Source of the DNA: Psychrobacter glaciei
GTDB taxonomy: Bacteria; Pseudomonadota; Gammaproteobacteria; Pseudomonadales; Moraxellaceae
NCBI RefSeq assembly: GCF_014652895.1
Contig: NZ_BMZR01000002.1
Location: 434,001-498,000, forward strand
Length of the DNA: 64,000 bases
Reading direction: 5' to 3'
Each line of letters opens with the position of its first letter. Position 1 is the first letter of the stretch. Of this stretch, positions 38,996 to 48,693 are shown piece after piece. The notes below the pieces were generated by a model, which was not told where the DNA came from, searched no databases, and saw nothing but the letters and a program-made list of their open reading frames with translations. A program made the position numbers and the translations under genes.

Positions 38996-40909
38996 ATGAA
39001 TGCTCTATTTCGCTTTTTTGAAAACCGTCTACCCGCCTTTCCTGATACGCCTATGCCATTGCCCTCACCTCGTGACGGGCTGATGAAGTTTTTATGGGCG
39101 TGTACTAAAGGTTTGCGTGGCTGGCTACTCTTTTTTATGATTTTGTCGGCGGGTATCGGCATTTATGAAGCTATGCTGTTTGCTTGGATTGGTAATATCG
39201 TCGACTGGCTGGGTATCTATACGCCGCAGACGCTGTGGGCTGAAAAAGGTGATATGCTCCTTTTGATGCTAGCGGTCATGCTATTGAGTCCCTTTTGGAT
39301 TGCCTTATCTTCGTTTATTCATTTTCAGTCGATTCAAGGCGTGTTTCCGATGCAAATGCGCTGGCGTTTTCATCAGCACATGCTCGGGCAGTCGATGCAG
39401 TTTTATCAAGATGAGTTCTCTGGTCGCGTTTCTGCTAAGGTGATGCAGACGGCTCTAGCCGTACGCGATACGGTGATGACGGTCACTGACATGTTCATGT
39501 ACGTGATCGTGTATTTTATTACGACTGGTGTTATCTTATTTAACTTAGACAGCTTATTGCTCATCCCATTTGTTATCTGGTTTGTCCTAGTTGGCATTGC
39601 GTTGCGCTTCTTTATTCCCAAGCTTAAACGGACGGCTATCGTACAGGCTGATGCCCGTGCGTTGATGGTTGGCCGAATCACTGACGCTTATGCCAATATC
39701 ATGACTGTCAAATTGTTCAGCCATTCACGCCGTGAGCTGGGTTATGCCAAGAACGCCATGGGTCAGTTCTTAGGGACGGTTCATGCACAAATGCGCTGGG
39801 TCAGCTATTTAGAGGTCTCAACCCATCTGATTAGTGTCATTTTAGTGAGTAGTACGGCTGGGATTGGCATTTATTTATGGCAGCAAGGCGATATCGGTGT
39901 TGGTGCTGTTGCCGCAGCCACAGCGATGGCCTTGCGACTCAATGGTTTGACGCAGTGGATTATGTGGCAAACAGCCAGCTTATTTGAAAGCATTGGTACC
40001 GCTCAGGATGGTATGCGTACACTATCTGCACCGCAGACTATCGTTGATACACCTAACGCTGCTACGCTAAAAGTGACTGATGGCCATATCGTCTTTGATC
40101 ATGTTGACTTTAGTTATGAAAGTGAAAACGATGATATCGAAGGCGAGCGCATTGACGAGGTTAATACTGCCGGAACAGCCCTTACCCATTCACAAGTCAA
40201 ACTACTTGATGGCTTCCATCTAGATATTAAACCGGGTGAAAAGATTGGTTTGGTGGGTCGCTCAGGTGCTGGTAAATCAACCTTAGTGAATTTATTATTG
40301 CGCTTTTTTGATGTGGATAAAGGTAAAATCTACATCGATGGGCAAGCGATTGACGAAGTTACTCAAGAGTCATTACGTCAACAAATCGGTATGGTCACGC
40401 AAGATACCTCGCTGCTCCATCGTACTGTCCGTGAAAACATTGCCTATGGTCGCCCTGATGCCAGCGATGAAGAAATCATCCTTGCCACTGAGCAAGCACA
40501 GGCTTGGGAATTTATCAAAGATTTATATGATGATAAAGGCAACACTGGTCTGGATACACAAGTGGGCGAGCGTGGGGTTAAACTATCTGGCGGCCAACGT
40601 CAGCGTATCGCCATCTCACGTGTCATGCTAAAAAATGCGCCGATTTTACTCTTAGATGAAGCGACCAGTGCGCTCGACTCTGAGATTGAATTTGCCATTA
40701 CTGAAAGCTTGAATGATATCATGACGGGCAAAACAGTCATTGCCATTGCCCATCGTCTCTCTACGATTGCCGCACTCGATAGACTGGTGGTCATGGATAA
40801 AGGTCAGATTATCGAGCAAGGTAGCCACGATGAACTATTGGCATTAAATGGGGTGTATGCTGGCTTATGGCAGCGTCAAAGTGGCGGCTTCTTAGGCGAA
40901 AACAATTAA
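38996..40909 (+). CDS. ABC exporter, fused permease and ATPase (MsbA/MdlB-like)
   Basis: 637-residue half-transporter from ATG 38996; a TTG at 38957 is in frame but unlikely. Six transmembrane helices (about residues 40-310), then the nucleotide-binding domain: Walker A GRSGAGKSTLVNLLLR, Q-loop GMVTQDTSLLHRTVRENIAYG, signature LSGGQRQRIAISR, Walker B ILLLDEATSALDSE, and switch histidine IAHRLSTI. An acidic insertion (about residues 365-388, SENDDIEGERIDEVNTAG) lies between the first strands of the ATPase domain. The substrate (drug, lipid or peptide) cannot be told. It is followed by two small genes in the same direction. Confidence 0.93.
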   Translation: MNALFRFFENRLPAFPDTPMPLPSPRDGLMKFLWACTKGLRGWLLFFMILSAGIGIYEAMLFAWIGNIVDWLGIYTPQTLWAEKGDMLLLMLAVMLLSPFWIALSSFIHFQSIQGVFPMQMRWRFHQHMLGQSMQFYQDEFSGRVSAKVMQTALAVRDTVMTVTDMFMYVIVYFITTGVILFNLDSLLLIPFVIWFVLVGIALRFFIPKLKRTAIVQADARALMVGRITDAYANIMTVKLFSHSRRELGYAKNAMGQFLGTVHAQMRWVSYLEVSTHLISVILVSSTAGIGIYLWQQGDIGVGAVAAATAMALRLNGLTQWIMWQTASLFESIGTAQDGMRTLSAPQTIVDTPNAATLKVTDGHIVFDHVDFSYESENDDIEGERIDEVNTAGTALTHSQVKLLDGFHLDIKPGEKIGLVGRSGAGKSTLVNLLLRFFDVDKGKIYIDGQAIDEVTQESLRQQIGMVTQDTSLLHRTVRENIAYGRPDASDEEIILATEQAQAWEFIKDLYDDKGNTGLDTQVGERGVKLSGGQRQRIAISRVMLKNAPILLLDEATSALDSEIEFAITESLNDIMTGKTVIAIAHRLSTIAALDRLVVMDKGQIIEQGSHDELLALNGVYAGLWQRQSGGFLGENN

Positions 40910-40948
40910 TTATTGATGAATAATAAATCATAAGGCAGTGTTACTTTT

Positions 40949-41839
40949 ATGGAAGCATTCACAAACAGTATCGATATCGGTGGTCAAAAGGCACGCTATT
41001 ATGATTTAAGCTCATTGAATACATCGGCTAATAATAAAACCAAACGCCCTAAAGCGCACTTTTATGGTGGCAATGGTTTTACAGTAGGTAACTACAAGCC
41101 CCTGTTGACAGAGCTTTCTGCTGGTTTTGACATCAGCTCGCTCGCGATGCGCGGCTATTGGTATGACCAGCCAAAAGCCCGTGTATTGACGCGTGAGCAA
41201 GATGCCGATCTGCTTATTCATTTTTTAGAGCAGACTCAAGATGGTCCTGTTATAGGCATTGGACATTCACAAGGCGCTACCGCTACCGCTATGGCAGCGG
41301 CTAAACGCCCTGATCTATTCTCTGAGTTGTATTTGATTGAGCCGGTAACTTTTACCAAATCGCAAGCGCTGTTGTATAAGCTGATACCTCGTTCCGTTAA
41401 GCTTAAGCGTCAACCTTTTAAAAGCGCTTTAACCAAGCAAAAGGTTTGGACAAATATAGATGAGTTCTATAAAAACCTACGAGAAAAAAGCGCTTATCGA
41501 CGCATCTCTGATGAGCACTTGTACCTATTTGCCGAACAAAGCTTAGTAAAACAAGACGATGGACGTTATGCTTTTATATTCACTCCCGAACAAGAGATAG
41601 CGAATTATTTTGGCATCCCTTATATCGACGGTGCATTAAAGAAGCTGGCGAAAACCAAGGTGCCTTACCAACTTATCATTGGCAAGCCGACTATTTTTAT
41701 TAACGATAAAGTTCGTAATAATTGGCAAAAATTTGTGCCCGCTAACCAGCTTAATATCATGCCTGAGAACGGACATCTATTGCCTATAGAAGCACCGAAG
41801 CAATGCGCCACTTTTATCTTACAGAATTTTAATCGTTAA
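40949..41839 (+). CDS. Alpha/beta-hydrolase fold protein
   Basis: 296 residues. Seen: HFYGGNGFTVGNYKPLLTELS (oxyanion region), the nucleophile elbow GIGHSQGATATAMAA (Ser in GHSQG), YLIEPVTF, and a C-terminal PENGHLLPIEAPKQCA with the catalytic histidine. The acid residue is not obvious. The substrate is unknown. It starts 39 bp after the ABC exporter gene and ends 11 bp before the alkB-like gene, so the three probably form an operon. Confidence 0.88.
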   Translation: MEAFTNSIDIGGQKARYYDLSSLNTSANNKTKRPKAHFYGGNGFTVGNYKPLLTELSAGFDISSLAMRGYWYDQPKARVLTREQDADLLIHFLEQTQDGPVIGIGHSQGATATAMAAAKRPDLFSELYLIEPVTFTKSQALLYKLIPRSVKLKRQPFKSALTKQKVWTNIDEFYKNLREKSAYRRISDEHLYLFAEQSLVKQDDGRYAFIFTPEQEIANYFGIPYIDGALKKLAKTKVPYQLIIGKPTIFINDKVRNNWQKFVPANQLNIMPENGHLLPIEAPKQCATFILQNFNR

Positions 41840-41850
41840 AATTTTAGCTT

Positions 41851-42468
41851 ATGACTGATTTATTTGCCCCTAGTCCTGTAGATAACCTATTGCCTTATGA
41901 AGGGATACTCAATGATCTGGGCATCGTTGTTGAGAATAGCCATGAGCTTTACGACCTCTTATTAAGCGAACTGCCTTGGCATGCTGACATTGTCACTTTG
42001 TTTGGCAAGACCCATGTCACCACGCGTCAAATCGTTTGGATGGGTGGAAACAATAGTAGCTATCACTACTCTGGACATGCCCGCCAAAGTATCCCATGGT
42101 CAGAGACAGTATTTCATGTGAAACAGTATGTCGAACAACAACTAGCAAATATTGGAATTGTCGCTAACTTTAATTCTTGTCTGTTGAATTATTACCCCTC
42201 AGGTAGCGATGGCATGGGCTATCATGCAGATGACGAAAAAGAGTTAGGCTATCAGCCAATTATCGCGGCCCTATCGCTCGGTGCCACGCGAAAATTTGTC
42301 TTTAAGCATAAAAAAACCCAAGATAAAGTCGAGCTTTATCTTGAGTCTGGTCAGCTTATTGTCATGCATGGCGATACACAAGCCTACTGGAAGCACACCA
42401 TCACCAAGACAAAATCAGTCGCTGATGGGCGCATTAGTCTTACGTTTCGGCAGATGCTGCCAGACTAG
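41851..42468 (+). CDS. alkB: AlkB-family Fe(II)/2-oxoglutarate dioxygenase
   Basis: 205-residue oxidative DNA/RNA dealkylation-type protein. Seen: the iron ligands HAD (His125 and Asp127) in GMGYHADDEK, the second His182 in YWKHTI, and 2-oxoglutarate-binding Arg194 and Arg200 (RISLTFR). The LNYYPSGSDGMGYHADDE core is of the ALKBH2/3-like type. Predicted to remove methyl lesions such as 1-methyladenine; substrate range is inferred from the family. It overlaps the convergent oxidoreductase gene by 4 bp. Confidence 0.92.
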   Translation: MTDLFAPSPVDNLLPYEGILNDLGIVVENSHELYDLLLSELPWHADIVTLFGKTHVTTRQIVWMGGNNSSYHYSGHARQSIPWSETVFHVKQYVEQQLANIGIVANFNSCLLNYYPSGSDGMGYHADDEKELGYQPIIAALSLGATRKFVFKHKKTQDKVELYLESGQLIVMHGDTQAYWKHTITKTKSVADGRISLTFRQMLPD

Positions 42469-43460
42469 TCTGCCTTTAGAACAATCTTACCAAAGGTATC
42501 GCCTTTTTGTAGCTCACGATGTGCTGCCACGGCTTCAGATAACGGATACGTCTGCTGAATCTGTAATTTGAGCTTACCAGTGCCCACTTGTTCTAACACT
42601 CTTGCCATATCTTGCCCACTACGCTGCGCTTTATAACCGGCCACGTTTAAGCTTTTTTGACTACCAGCATCGACGAGCTTATCAACCCAGATCGTTGGTA
42701 GCACATTAACGCGGCCACCAGATTTGAGTACATCAAGCGCGCGTACCCCTGCATCCCCACCGACCAAGTCAAGTAGCACATCGGCTTGCAAGTCAGGAAA
42801 TGCCTCCTCTTTAGTGTAGTCAATCCAGCTCGTCAGCTTGGATTTGTCTATTAACGCATCGAGCTTGGCGTACTTTTCTGGCGAGCAAATTACCGTTACT
42901 TTGATATTGTCTTGCGCCGCCTTATTCATGAGCAACTGGATCAACAAATGACCGACGCCGCCTGCTGGTGCATTTATGACGACATGCTCACCTTTTTTGA
43001 TATCAGCAAACTCTACAAATTGTAGCGCCGTTTGTCCGATACAAGGCAGCGCACCTGCTTGCTCTAATGTGACTGACTCTGGCACTTTGGCAAGCAATTT
43101 GGCATCGACTGCCACATACTCAGCATAGCAGCCACCATTGAAAGTCAAGGCGGCGACTTTATCACCAACAGCAAACTGTTCGCTATTGCTACTGACTACC
43201 ACTCCTGACATATCAAAGCCTAAAATCGCTGGCTGATCATGATCAAATTTATCTTTACGAATATTATCAGCGCCCCACCCTTTTCCTTGACGGGTTTTGT
43301 AATCAACGGGGTTAATGCCTGCGTAGGCTACTTTTACTAAGACTTGCTCATCCGCCAAAGTAGGAACAGCAACACCATCCTCATAACTCATAACGTCAGG
43401 TTCGCCAAACTCACGAATAAGTACCGCCTGTTGAGTGGTTGGTATTTGAGTATTAGACAT
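42465..43460 (-). CDS. Zinc-independent MDR-type NADP-dependent quinone oxidoreductase-like protein
   Basis: 331 residues with an N-terminal GroES-like catalytic domain (AYAGINPVDYKTRQGKG; ILGFDMSGVV) and a Rossmann domain with INAPAGGVGHLLIQLL. The structural and catalytic zinc cysteines are absent. This fits quinone oxidoreductase/enone reductase members of the medium-chain family. The physiological substrate is unknown. Its 3' end overlaps the alkB-like gene by 4 bp (convergent). Confidence 0.9.
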   Translation of the reverse strand: MSNTQIPTTQQAVLIREFGEPDVMSYEDGVAVPTLADEQVLVKVAYAGINPVDYKTRQGKGWGADNIRKDKFDHDQPAILGFDMSGVVVSSNSEQFAVGDKVAALTFNGGCYAEYVAVDAKLLAKVPESVTLEQAGALPCIGQTALQFVEFADIKKGEHVVINAPAGGVGHLLIQLLMNKAAQDNIKVTVICSPEKYAKLDALIDKSKLTSWIDYTKEEAFPDLQADVLLDLVGGDAGVRALDVLKSGGRVNVLPTIWVDKLVDAGSQKSLNVAGYKAQRSGQDMARVLEQVGTGKLKLQIQQTYPLSEAVAAHRELQKGDTFGKIVLKAD

Positions 43461-43533
43461 GGTTCATCATCCTTGTGGGTTTCTATTATTTTATTTTTTA
43501 GTCAATTGTTTGCGTTTCAGTAGATGGTTTGCG

Positions 43534-44301
43534 TTATGGCAACATCAGTTCAGCACTGATGGGCAAATGATCGGATAGCGTTGACCACGGTTTTCCAGTG
43601 TGTACCCATGCATCCTTAATACTTAGATTACGTACATAAATACGGTCTAAGCTGAGGACGGGCAGCTTGGCTGGAAAGGTGGGCGACAGCTTGCCGTGAC
43701 AATGCTTGAAAGCTTCGGTCATGCCGAGACTGGACGCCAACTTATCACAAGACAGTTTTTTCCAATCGTTAAAATCGCCTGCCAAAATAAGCGGTTGGTC
43801 AGGCGCAATCTCATTGCGCACATAGTTGGCAATGGCTTCATATTGCTTGAGACGATCGCGCTCAAACAAATTCAAGTGCGCACACAATACCACGACAGGT
43901 CGCTCCCAACCGATAGGCTGTACCTCACAGTGTAAGACGCCGCGTTGCTCAAGCTTATTGACGGTAATATTGACATTGTGTTTTGGATCTAACGGGAATC
44001 GGCTGAGCACAGCATTACCATGATGACCGTTTTCATATTCTGAGTTTTTGCCATAGCTATTTTGCAGCTGCAGATACTCACCAAACCACTCATGCTGTGA
44101 TTGGTCAGGATATTCGTTGTATTGCATATTGCGCTTGAGGTTTTGACCTTGCACCTCTTGCAAACACAGCACATCGGACTCTATGACTTCAAGCGCATGG
44201 GCAATACCTTGCATTTTCACTTGACGATTCATAGGCGACATGCCTTTGTGAATGTTATAGCTGGTTAGAACAAAAGAGGTGGTAGTCATAGATTCAGTCA
44301 T
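43534..44301 (-). CDS. Endonuclease/exonuclease/phosphatase family protein (YbhP-like)
   Basis: 255 residues from ATG 44301; the frame continues to 44394 without homology. Seen: LTSYNIHKGMSPMNRQ, DVLCLQEVQGQ, HHGNAVLSRFP, VLCAHLNLFERDR, LILAGDFNDWKKL and TLSDHLPISAELML, the full set of Mg2+-binding and catalytic residues of the EEP fold. The NIHKG and HGNAVLSR pattern resembles E. coli YbhP, sometimes linked to cardiolipin synthase. Here the neighbour is a baeRF-like gene instead. Substrate (nucleic acid or phospholipid) unknown. Confidence 0.88.
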   Translation of the reverse strand: MTESMTTTSFVLTSYNIHKGMSPMNRQVKMQGIAHALEVIESDVLCLQEVQGQNLKRNMQYNEYPDQSQHEWFGEYLQLQNSYGKNSEYENGHHGNAVLSRFPLDPKHNVNITVNKLEQRGVLHCEVQPIGWERPVVVLCAHLNLFERDRLKQYEAIANYVRNEIAPDQPLILAGDFNDWKKLSCDKLASSLGMTEAFKHCHGKLSPTFPAKLPVLSLDRIYVRNLSIKDAWVHTGKPWSTLSDHLPISAELMLP

Positions 44302-44401
44302 AAACTCAGTATTTGGATAGTAAAAGTTGATAGCACTGCATAAAAACTTATCATCAAAAACGAGTGGCCAATTAGTAATGTAGAAGTGCATCAATGTAAA
44401 A

Positions 44402-44432
44402 GGAGCATTGGCTCATACTGAACCAATGCTCT
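44402..44432 (-). terminator. Hairpin between the baeRF-like and YbhP-like genes
   Basis: GAGCATTGG (44403-44411) pairs perfectly with CCAATGCTC (44423-44431) around an 11-nt loop. On the minus strand it is followed by CTTTTA. A weak terminator or attenuator is plausible. Confidence 0.55.
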
Positions 44433-44449
44433 CATATTATACCTATATG

Positions 44450-44499
44450 CTATCAATGGCGAATTCGTCGATGAACATCATTGATAGCCAGTTTTTTTG
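44450..44499. repeat. Inverted repeat downstream of the baeRF-like gene
   Basis: CTATCAATG (44450-44458) and CATTGATAG (44479-44487) form a perfect 9-bp stem over 20 nt. A T7 tract follows on the plus strand, although no plus-strand gene ends nearby. It may be a 3' hairpin of the minus-strand transcript. Confidence 0.45.
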
Positions 44500-44501
44500 A
44501 A

Positions 44502-45614
44502 TCAGTAGCGAGTCACTAGAGCAATCGGTTGGTCTTCACCCATGATGTCTTGCGGCATAAACACAGCCTCGCCACCATTATGAATCACATGCTCAATGAT
44601 TTCGCCAATCGCATCATCAGTGACGCCTTCTGCGGTAGCATCATTAGCAAGACTTAATGTTTGTGCTTTTTCATCAATTTTGGCAGATTGTATATAGCCA
44701 CGGCGTACATAAAGGGTCTCGCCAGCACCTTGGAATGCGCTACGATATACTTCCTGCAAATCCGTCTGTAACATGTTGGCACCGCGGGCTTTATCAATCT
44801 CGCCCAAAGCAGCATGATGCAATGACGTACGATATCCTTCTACAGATTCTTGTACACTATCGACGATATGCTGTGCACTGCCATCTTCTAGATTGGTGGC
44901 GTTTGATACCGTGGCAATGATATTGTCTGGACGATCACAGACTTCTTTGTAGTAGCCGATGTTTTTCGCATCGCCAACGATGACAAGAGGCATTTTATGC
45001 TCGCCCCACAGCTCTTGTACGCTCTTATCGACTTGGTTAAAGTACTCTTTTAGATGGCTGCTCTCATTACTCGCAGAACGATCAGAGCCACCGTCACTTG
45101 TCGTATGCAGACCATTATTTTCGACAGGGAATGCGATGCTTTCCATATTGTTTTGTGCATCGTCATCTTTATCAAACTCTCTGATGACACGATCATTTGA
45201 TGCTTCGATCAGGCGAGCCTTATCACGGGTCAGCACGACTGTATAGTAGTGAACGGCACTTGCCATATCACGAACTAGGTCACGAGTGGCAAAACTGTCT
45301 GAAATCACAACCCGCTCTGTGGTATCGATGGGCATACGGATCACTTGTACATCGTCAGTACTGGCAAATATGGCTAAGGTATCAAGATTATAATTGTGGT
45401 TTAACTCACTGGTCTTAGCGTGAATCTTATCTAAGATAGTTGTCGACGTACTCTTGTCGTATTCTTTAGTTAAGCGATCTTCTACGACTTTTAGCTGGTT
45501 TTTTAGAGCGATTGGATCTTGCTCATTGGCTGGATGCGCTCGATGTGTCTTAACAAAGATACTGACCGCTGGATTGGCTTTAGTTTCACGTAAACTTTTA
45601 AGAGTCGCTTTCAT
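44502..45614 (-). CDS. Probable bacterial archaeo-eukaryotic release factor-like (baeRF) protein
   Basis: 370-residue cytoplasmic protein. The overall pattern fits the baeRF families, diverged relatives of eRF1/Pelota: an N-terminal alpha/beta domain (VSIFVKTHRAHPANEQD), a middle domain (YYTVVLTRDKARLIEASNDRVIREF) and an eL30-like C-terminal domain (DEIGEIIEHVIHNGGEAVFMPQ). A poorly conserved loop (GLHTTSDGGSDRSASNESS) sits where the GGQ-like loop would be, and no GGQ is present. A link to ribosome rescue or stress is predicted, not shown. AAGGAGCAG precedes the ATG. Upstream of the YbhP-like gene. Confidence 0.65.
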   Translation of the reverse strand: MKATLKSLRETKANPAVSIFVKTHRAHPANEQDPIALKNQLKVVEDRLTKEYDKSTSTTILDKIHAKTSELNHNYNLDTLAIFASTDDVQVIRMPIDTTERVVISDSFATRDLVRDMASAVHYYTVVLTRDKARLIEASNDRVIREFDKDDDAQNNMESIAFPVENNGLHTTSDGGSDRSASNESSHLKEYFNQVDKSVQELWGEHKMPLVIVGDAKNIGYYKEVCDRPDNIIATVSNATNLEDGSAQHIVDSVQESVEGYRTSLHHAALGEIDKARGANMLQTDLQEVYRSAFQGAGETLYVRRGYIQSAKIDEKAQTLSLANDATAEGVTDDAIGEIIEHVIHNGGEAVFMPQDIMGEDQPIALVTRY

Positions 45615-46069
45615 ATACTGCTCCTTGTTTTATTATCATTTACTTTCAACGTTGTTAATTTTTCTATGAGTCATTTTTTCTATAAATCGTTTATCAATAG
45701 GGTTTGATATTTTTATTCCATTCCCTTGATGCTAACAGTCAAACCTCACTCGCTGTAGGGTCAATTTGCAAGCAAATGATAGTGCTTTGTAAGTAGGACA
45801 ATCTATGTTGTTAGATAAAGGTAGGTTTATCTCATTTAAACATATTTAATATCGACCATCTCCTCGCTTTACTTTCCATATTGTCAGTGAGTAGGTTGCA
45901 TTTTCATTAAATGAACCCATCTTTTATATAAGATAGGTATAAGACCGCAAAATAAAAAAGTAACTGACAGCCTTTTATACTCTGTGTGTGACATCATGCA
46001 AATCACTTATACCAAACCATATTCAACCAATAATAATTTATTCACTAATATCAGATATCGGATACCTTT
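45615..46069. other. Divergent spacer between the baeRF-like gene and prlC
   Basis: 455 bp of AT-rich sequence. No ORF with coding features, no recognised riboswitch or repeat. Two divergent promoters are expected here, but none could be assigned confidently. Confidence 0.4.
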
Positions 46070-48277
46070 ATGACACCTATTTCTCCAGATTTACGCCTTG
46101 TCGATTTTGCCAATGTTTCACCAAGTGCATTACAAAGCCAAGTCATTAGCGCGATAGACGATGCCAATGCTTTTTTAGATGAAATGACAGCCCATACTGA
46201 CAGCAACCACAGTCCTGCTGATGTCACTGCTGAGCAAGCTCTGAGCGATGTGATGAATTTTGATCATATCAATCTAGCATTAGATCGCAGTTGGGGTATT
46301 TTGTCGCATCTCAATAGCGTGATGAGCAATGATGAGATTCGTCATGTGCATCATGAGCTACTGCCTAAGCTGTCTGCTTACGGCACTCGTGTGGGGCAGC
46401 ATCAGCCGCTATTTAGTCGTTATCAAGCTATCGTGAATGATAAAACATTTTTTGCAGCGCTTGAGCCTGCGCGCGCTCGTGCCATTGAGCTTGCGCTTAG
46501 AAGCTTTGAGATGTCAGGTGTGGCGTTACCTAGAGCTGAGCAAGAACAATTCGCCGCTATTCAAAGTGAACTCTCAACCTTATCAGCGACGTTCTCAGAC
46601 AATATATTGGATGCTACCCAAGCCTACTTCTTACCACTTAAGCAAGAGCAACTAACAGGCTTGACCGAAAGTGGTTTGGCACTGTTGGCAGACGCGGGCG
46701 AACAGTATAAAGCCCGTGAGCTTGCCAGCGGCGCCCTCACGCAAGCAGATATCGATGCGTTGCCGACGCCTTACTATGTGGCAAGTTTAAATATCCCCGT
46801 TTACCTTGCGGTCATGACTCATGCTGACGACCGCAGTCTACGTGAGACGTTGTACCATGCTTACGTCACGCGTGCCTCAGAATTTGATGGTCATACAAAT
46901 AAAAAAGGCGAGTCACTGAATAACGCCGATATCATGGGTCAGATCCTACAATTACGTGAGCAAAAAGCCACGCTATTAGGTTTTGACAATTATGCAGAAG
47001 TCTCACTATCGACTAAAATGGCAGATAACGTGGCAGAAGTAGAAACCTTTTTGCGCAATTTGGCCACGCAAGCCACTCTAGCTGCTAAGCAGGATTTAGC
47101 GCAACTGCAAAAATATGCGCAAGATTATGGCATTGATGATTTGCAGCCTTGGGACAGTGCTTATATCGCTGAAAAAGTAAAACAAAGTGAGTTTAGTCTT
47201 TCACAAGAAGAGATACGCCCATACTTCCCGTTACCAAAAGTGATTAACGGCTTATTTGCCATCGTAGAGCGCCTATACGGTATCAAAGTACAAGAGCAAA
47301 GTAGTGATAAGACAGATAGTGAGAGCACATCTGTATCGCGCTGGCACAACGAGGTAAGCTTCTATCAGTTGTTTGATGCTGACGATAACTTGCTTGGCGG
47401 CTTTTATTTTGATTTATTTGCTCGCAGCGGTAAGCGCGGCGGCGCTTGGATGAGTGGTTTTCAGTCGCGTTATACCTATGATGAGCAAGACCATCAGCAG
47501 CTACCGGTTTGCTTTATGCTCGGCAACTTCACGCCTGCCCTCGATGGCAAACCAAGCCTATTAACCCATGATGAAGTACTGACCTTGTTTCATGAGTTTG
47601 GTCATGGGCTACATCATCTTTTAACGCAAGTGACAGTCGGTGATGTCGCAGGTGTTAATGGTGTTGAGTGGGATGCAGTCGAGCTGCCCAGTCAATTTAT
47701 GGAAAACTGGGCATGGGATGCTGAAGGTATTGCGCTGATTAGTAGTCATGTCGAGACTGGCGAGCCCTTGCCTAAAGACAAACTTGCAGCCTTACTGGCA
47801 GTAAAAAACTTCCAAAGTGGCATGCAAACCCTGCGTCAAATCGAGTTCTCACTGTTCGACTTATTGATTCATTCACACACGCCAGCACTTGATTATGATG
47901 GTATCTTGGCAACCTTAAATACGGTTCGTAACGACATAGCCATCATGCAAACGCCTGACTATAACCGCTTTGCCAATGGTTTTAGTCATATCTTTGCAGG
48001 TGGCTATGCGGCTGGCTATTACTCGTATAAATGGGCAGAGCTATTGTCTGCAGATGCTTTTAGTAGGTTTGAAGAAGAAGGTATTTTTAATCCAGTGACC
48101 GGTAAAGCTTTCCGTGAGAGTATCTTGTCGGTTGGTGGTAGCTTCCCTGCCAAGACTAACTTTGAAAACTTCCGTGGTCGCAGTGCCAGCATCGATGCCT
48201 TATTGCGCCACAGTGGCTTTAGCGATGTTAAAAACGTCGATGCCGCCAATGCCAAAAGCAATCGCGAGGTTATTTAG
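46070..48277 (+). CDS. prlC: Oligopeptidase A (M3 zinc metallopeptidase)
   Basis: Cytosolic M3 peptidase that degrades signal peptides and other oligopeptides. 735 residues, longer than E. coli PrlC (680). Seen: YFDLFARSGKRGGAWMSGF, FHEFGHGLHHLLT with the HExxH zinc site, the third ligand region in VEWDAVELPSQFMENW, and the C-terminal FAGGYAAGYYSYKWAELLSADAF and RGRSASIDALLRHSGF. A Ser/Asp-rich insertion (EQSSDKTDSESTSVSRW) lies in the middle. It abuts the YheV-like gene with no gap. Confidence 0.95.
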   Translation: MTPISPDLRLVDFANVSPSALQSQVISAIDDANAFLDEMTAHTDSNHSPADVTAEQALSDVMNFDHINLALDRSWGILSHLNSVMSNDEIRHVHHELLPKLSAYGTRVGQHQPLFSRYQAIVNDKTFFAALEPARARAIELALRSFEMSGVALPRAEQEQFAAIQSELSTLSATFSDNILDATQAYFLPLKQEQLTGLTESGLALLADAGEQYKARELASGALTQADIDALPTPYYVASLNIPVYLAVMTHADDRSLRETLYHAYVTRASEFDGHTNKKGESLNNADIMGQILQLREQKATLLGFDNYAEVSLSTKMADNVAEVETFLRNLATQATLAAKQDLAQLQKYAQDYGIDDLQPWDSAYIAEKVKQSEFSLSQEEIRPYFPLPKVINGLFAIVERLYGIKVQEQSSDKTDSESTSVSRWHNEVSFYQLFDADDNLLGGFYFDLFARSGKRGGAWMSGFQSRYTYDEQDHQQLPVCFMLGNFTPALDGKPSLLTHDEVLTLFHEFGHGLHHLLTQVTVGDVAGVNGVEWDAVELPSQFMENWAWDAEGIALISSHVETGEPLPKDKLAALLAVKNFQSGMQTLRQIEFSLFDLLIHSHTPALDYDGILATLNTVRNDIAIMQTPDYNRFANGFSHIFAGGYAAGYYSYKWAELLSADAFSRFEEEGIFNPVTGKAFRESILSVGGSFPAKTNFENFRGRSASIDALLRHSGFSDVKNVDAANAKSNREVI

Positions 48278-48535
48278 ATGCGTTATCAATCGTCACGCCC
48301 AAAGCGCCGATTTTTGGCAGGCGTCCGCTGTCCCAAATGTCAGGCGATGGACGCGGTGGTACAGGTAAATATTACGACGCCTGTGCCTGATGAGTATATT
48401 GAATGTACTAAATGTAGCCATGCAGAACATCGACCTGACCCTGATGCCATCAGTGCCAAAAATCATGCGGAAGACCAACTCGCTCGTGATGCGATGGCGA
48501 CAGGCACCAGTGGTACGGTAAAATTTAAAACTTAA
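48278..48535 (+). CDS. YheV-like putative zinc-ribbon protein
   Basis: 85 residues. Seen: FLAGVRCPKCQAMDAVVQV and YIECTKCSHAEHRPDP, two CxxC pairs forming a probable zinc ribbon, as in E. coli YheV. The function is unknown in the family. The ATG immediately follows the prlC stop, so translation is probably coupled. The C-terminus is charged and low-complexity. A terminator follows. Confidence 0.85.
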   Translation: MRYQSSRPKRRFLAGVRCPKCQAMDAVVQVNITTPVPDEYIECTKCSHAEHRPDPDAISAKNHAEDQLARDAMATGTSGTVKFKT

Positions 48536-48608
48536 GCAAACAAATAATACTGATACTGATGCTGATACTTAAAAGTTTTTTAAGTGCTTTATTATTTAAC
48601 AGTACTTT

Positions 48609-48640
48609 AAGCCTATCTAGCAATAGATAGGCTTTTTATT
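48609..48640 (+). terminator. Rho-independent terminator after the yheV-like gene
   Basis: A perfect 11-bp stem AAGCCTATCTA (48609-48619) / TAGATAGGCTT (48624-48634) with a GCAA loop and a T-rich tail. Confidence 0.92.
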
Positions 48641-48693
48641 TTGAGTTTGCTATAGTATGGCTACTTATATCTTTGACATAAATTGACCGTAGT

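Noticed and set aside
44450-44499. Plus-strand terminator (hairpin plus T7)
   Set aside because: No plus-strand gene ends nearby; recorded only as an inverted repeat.
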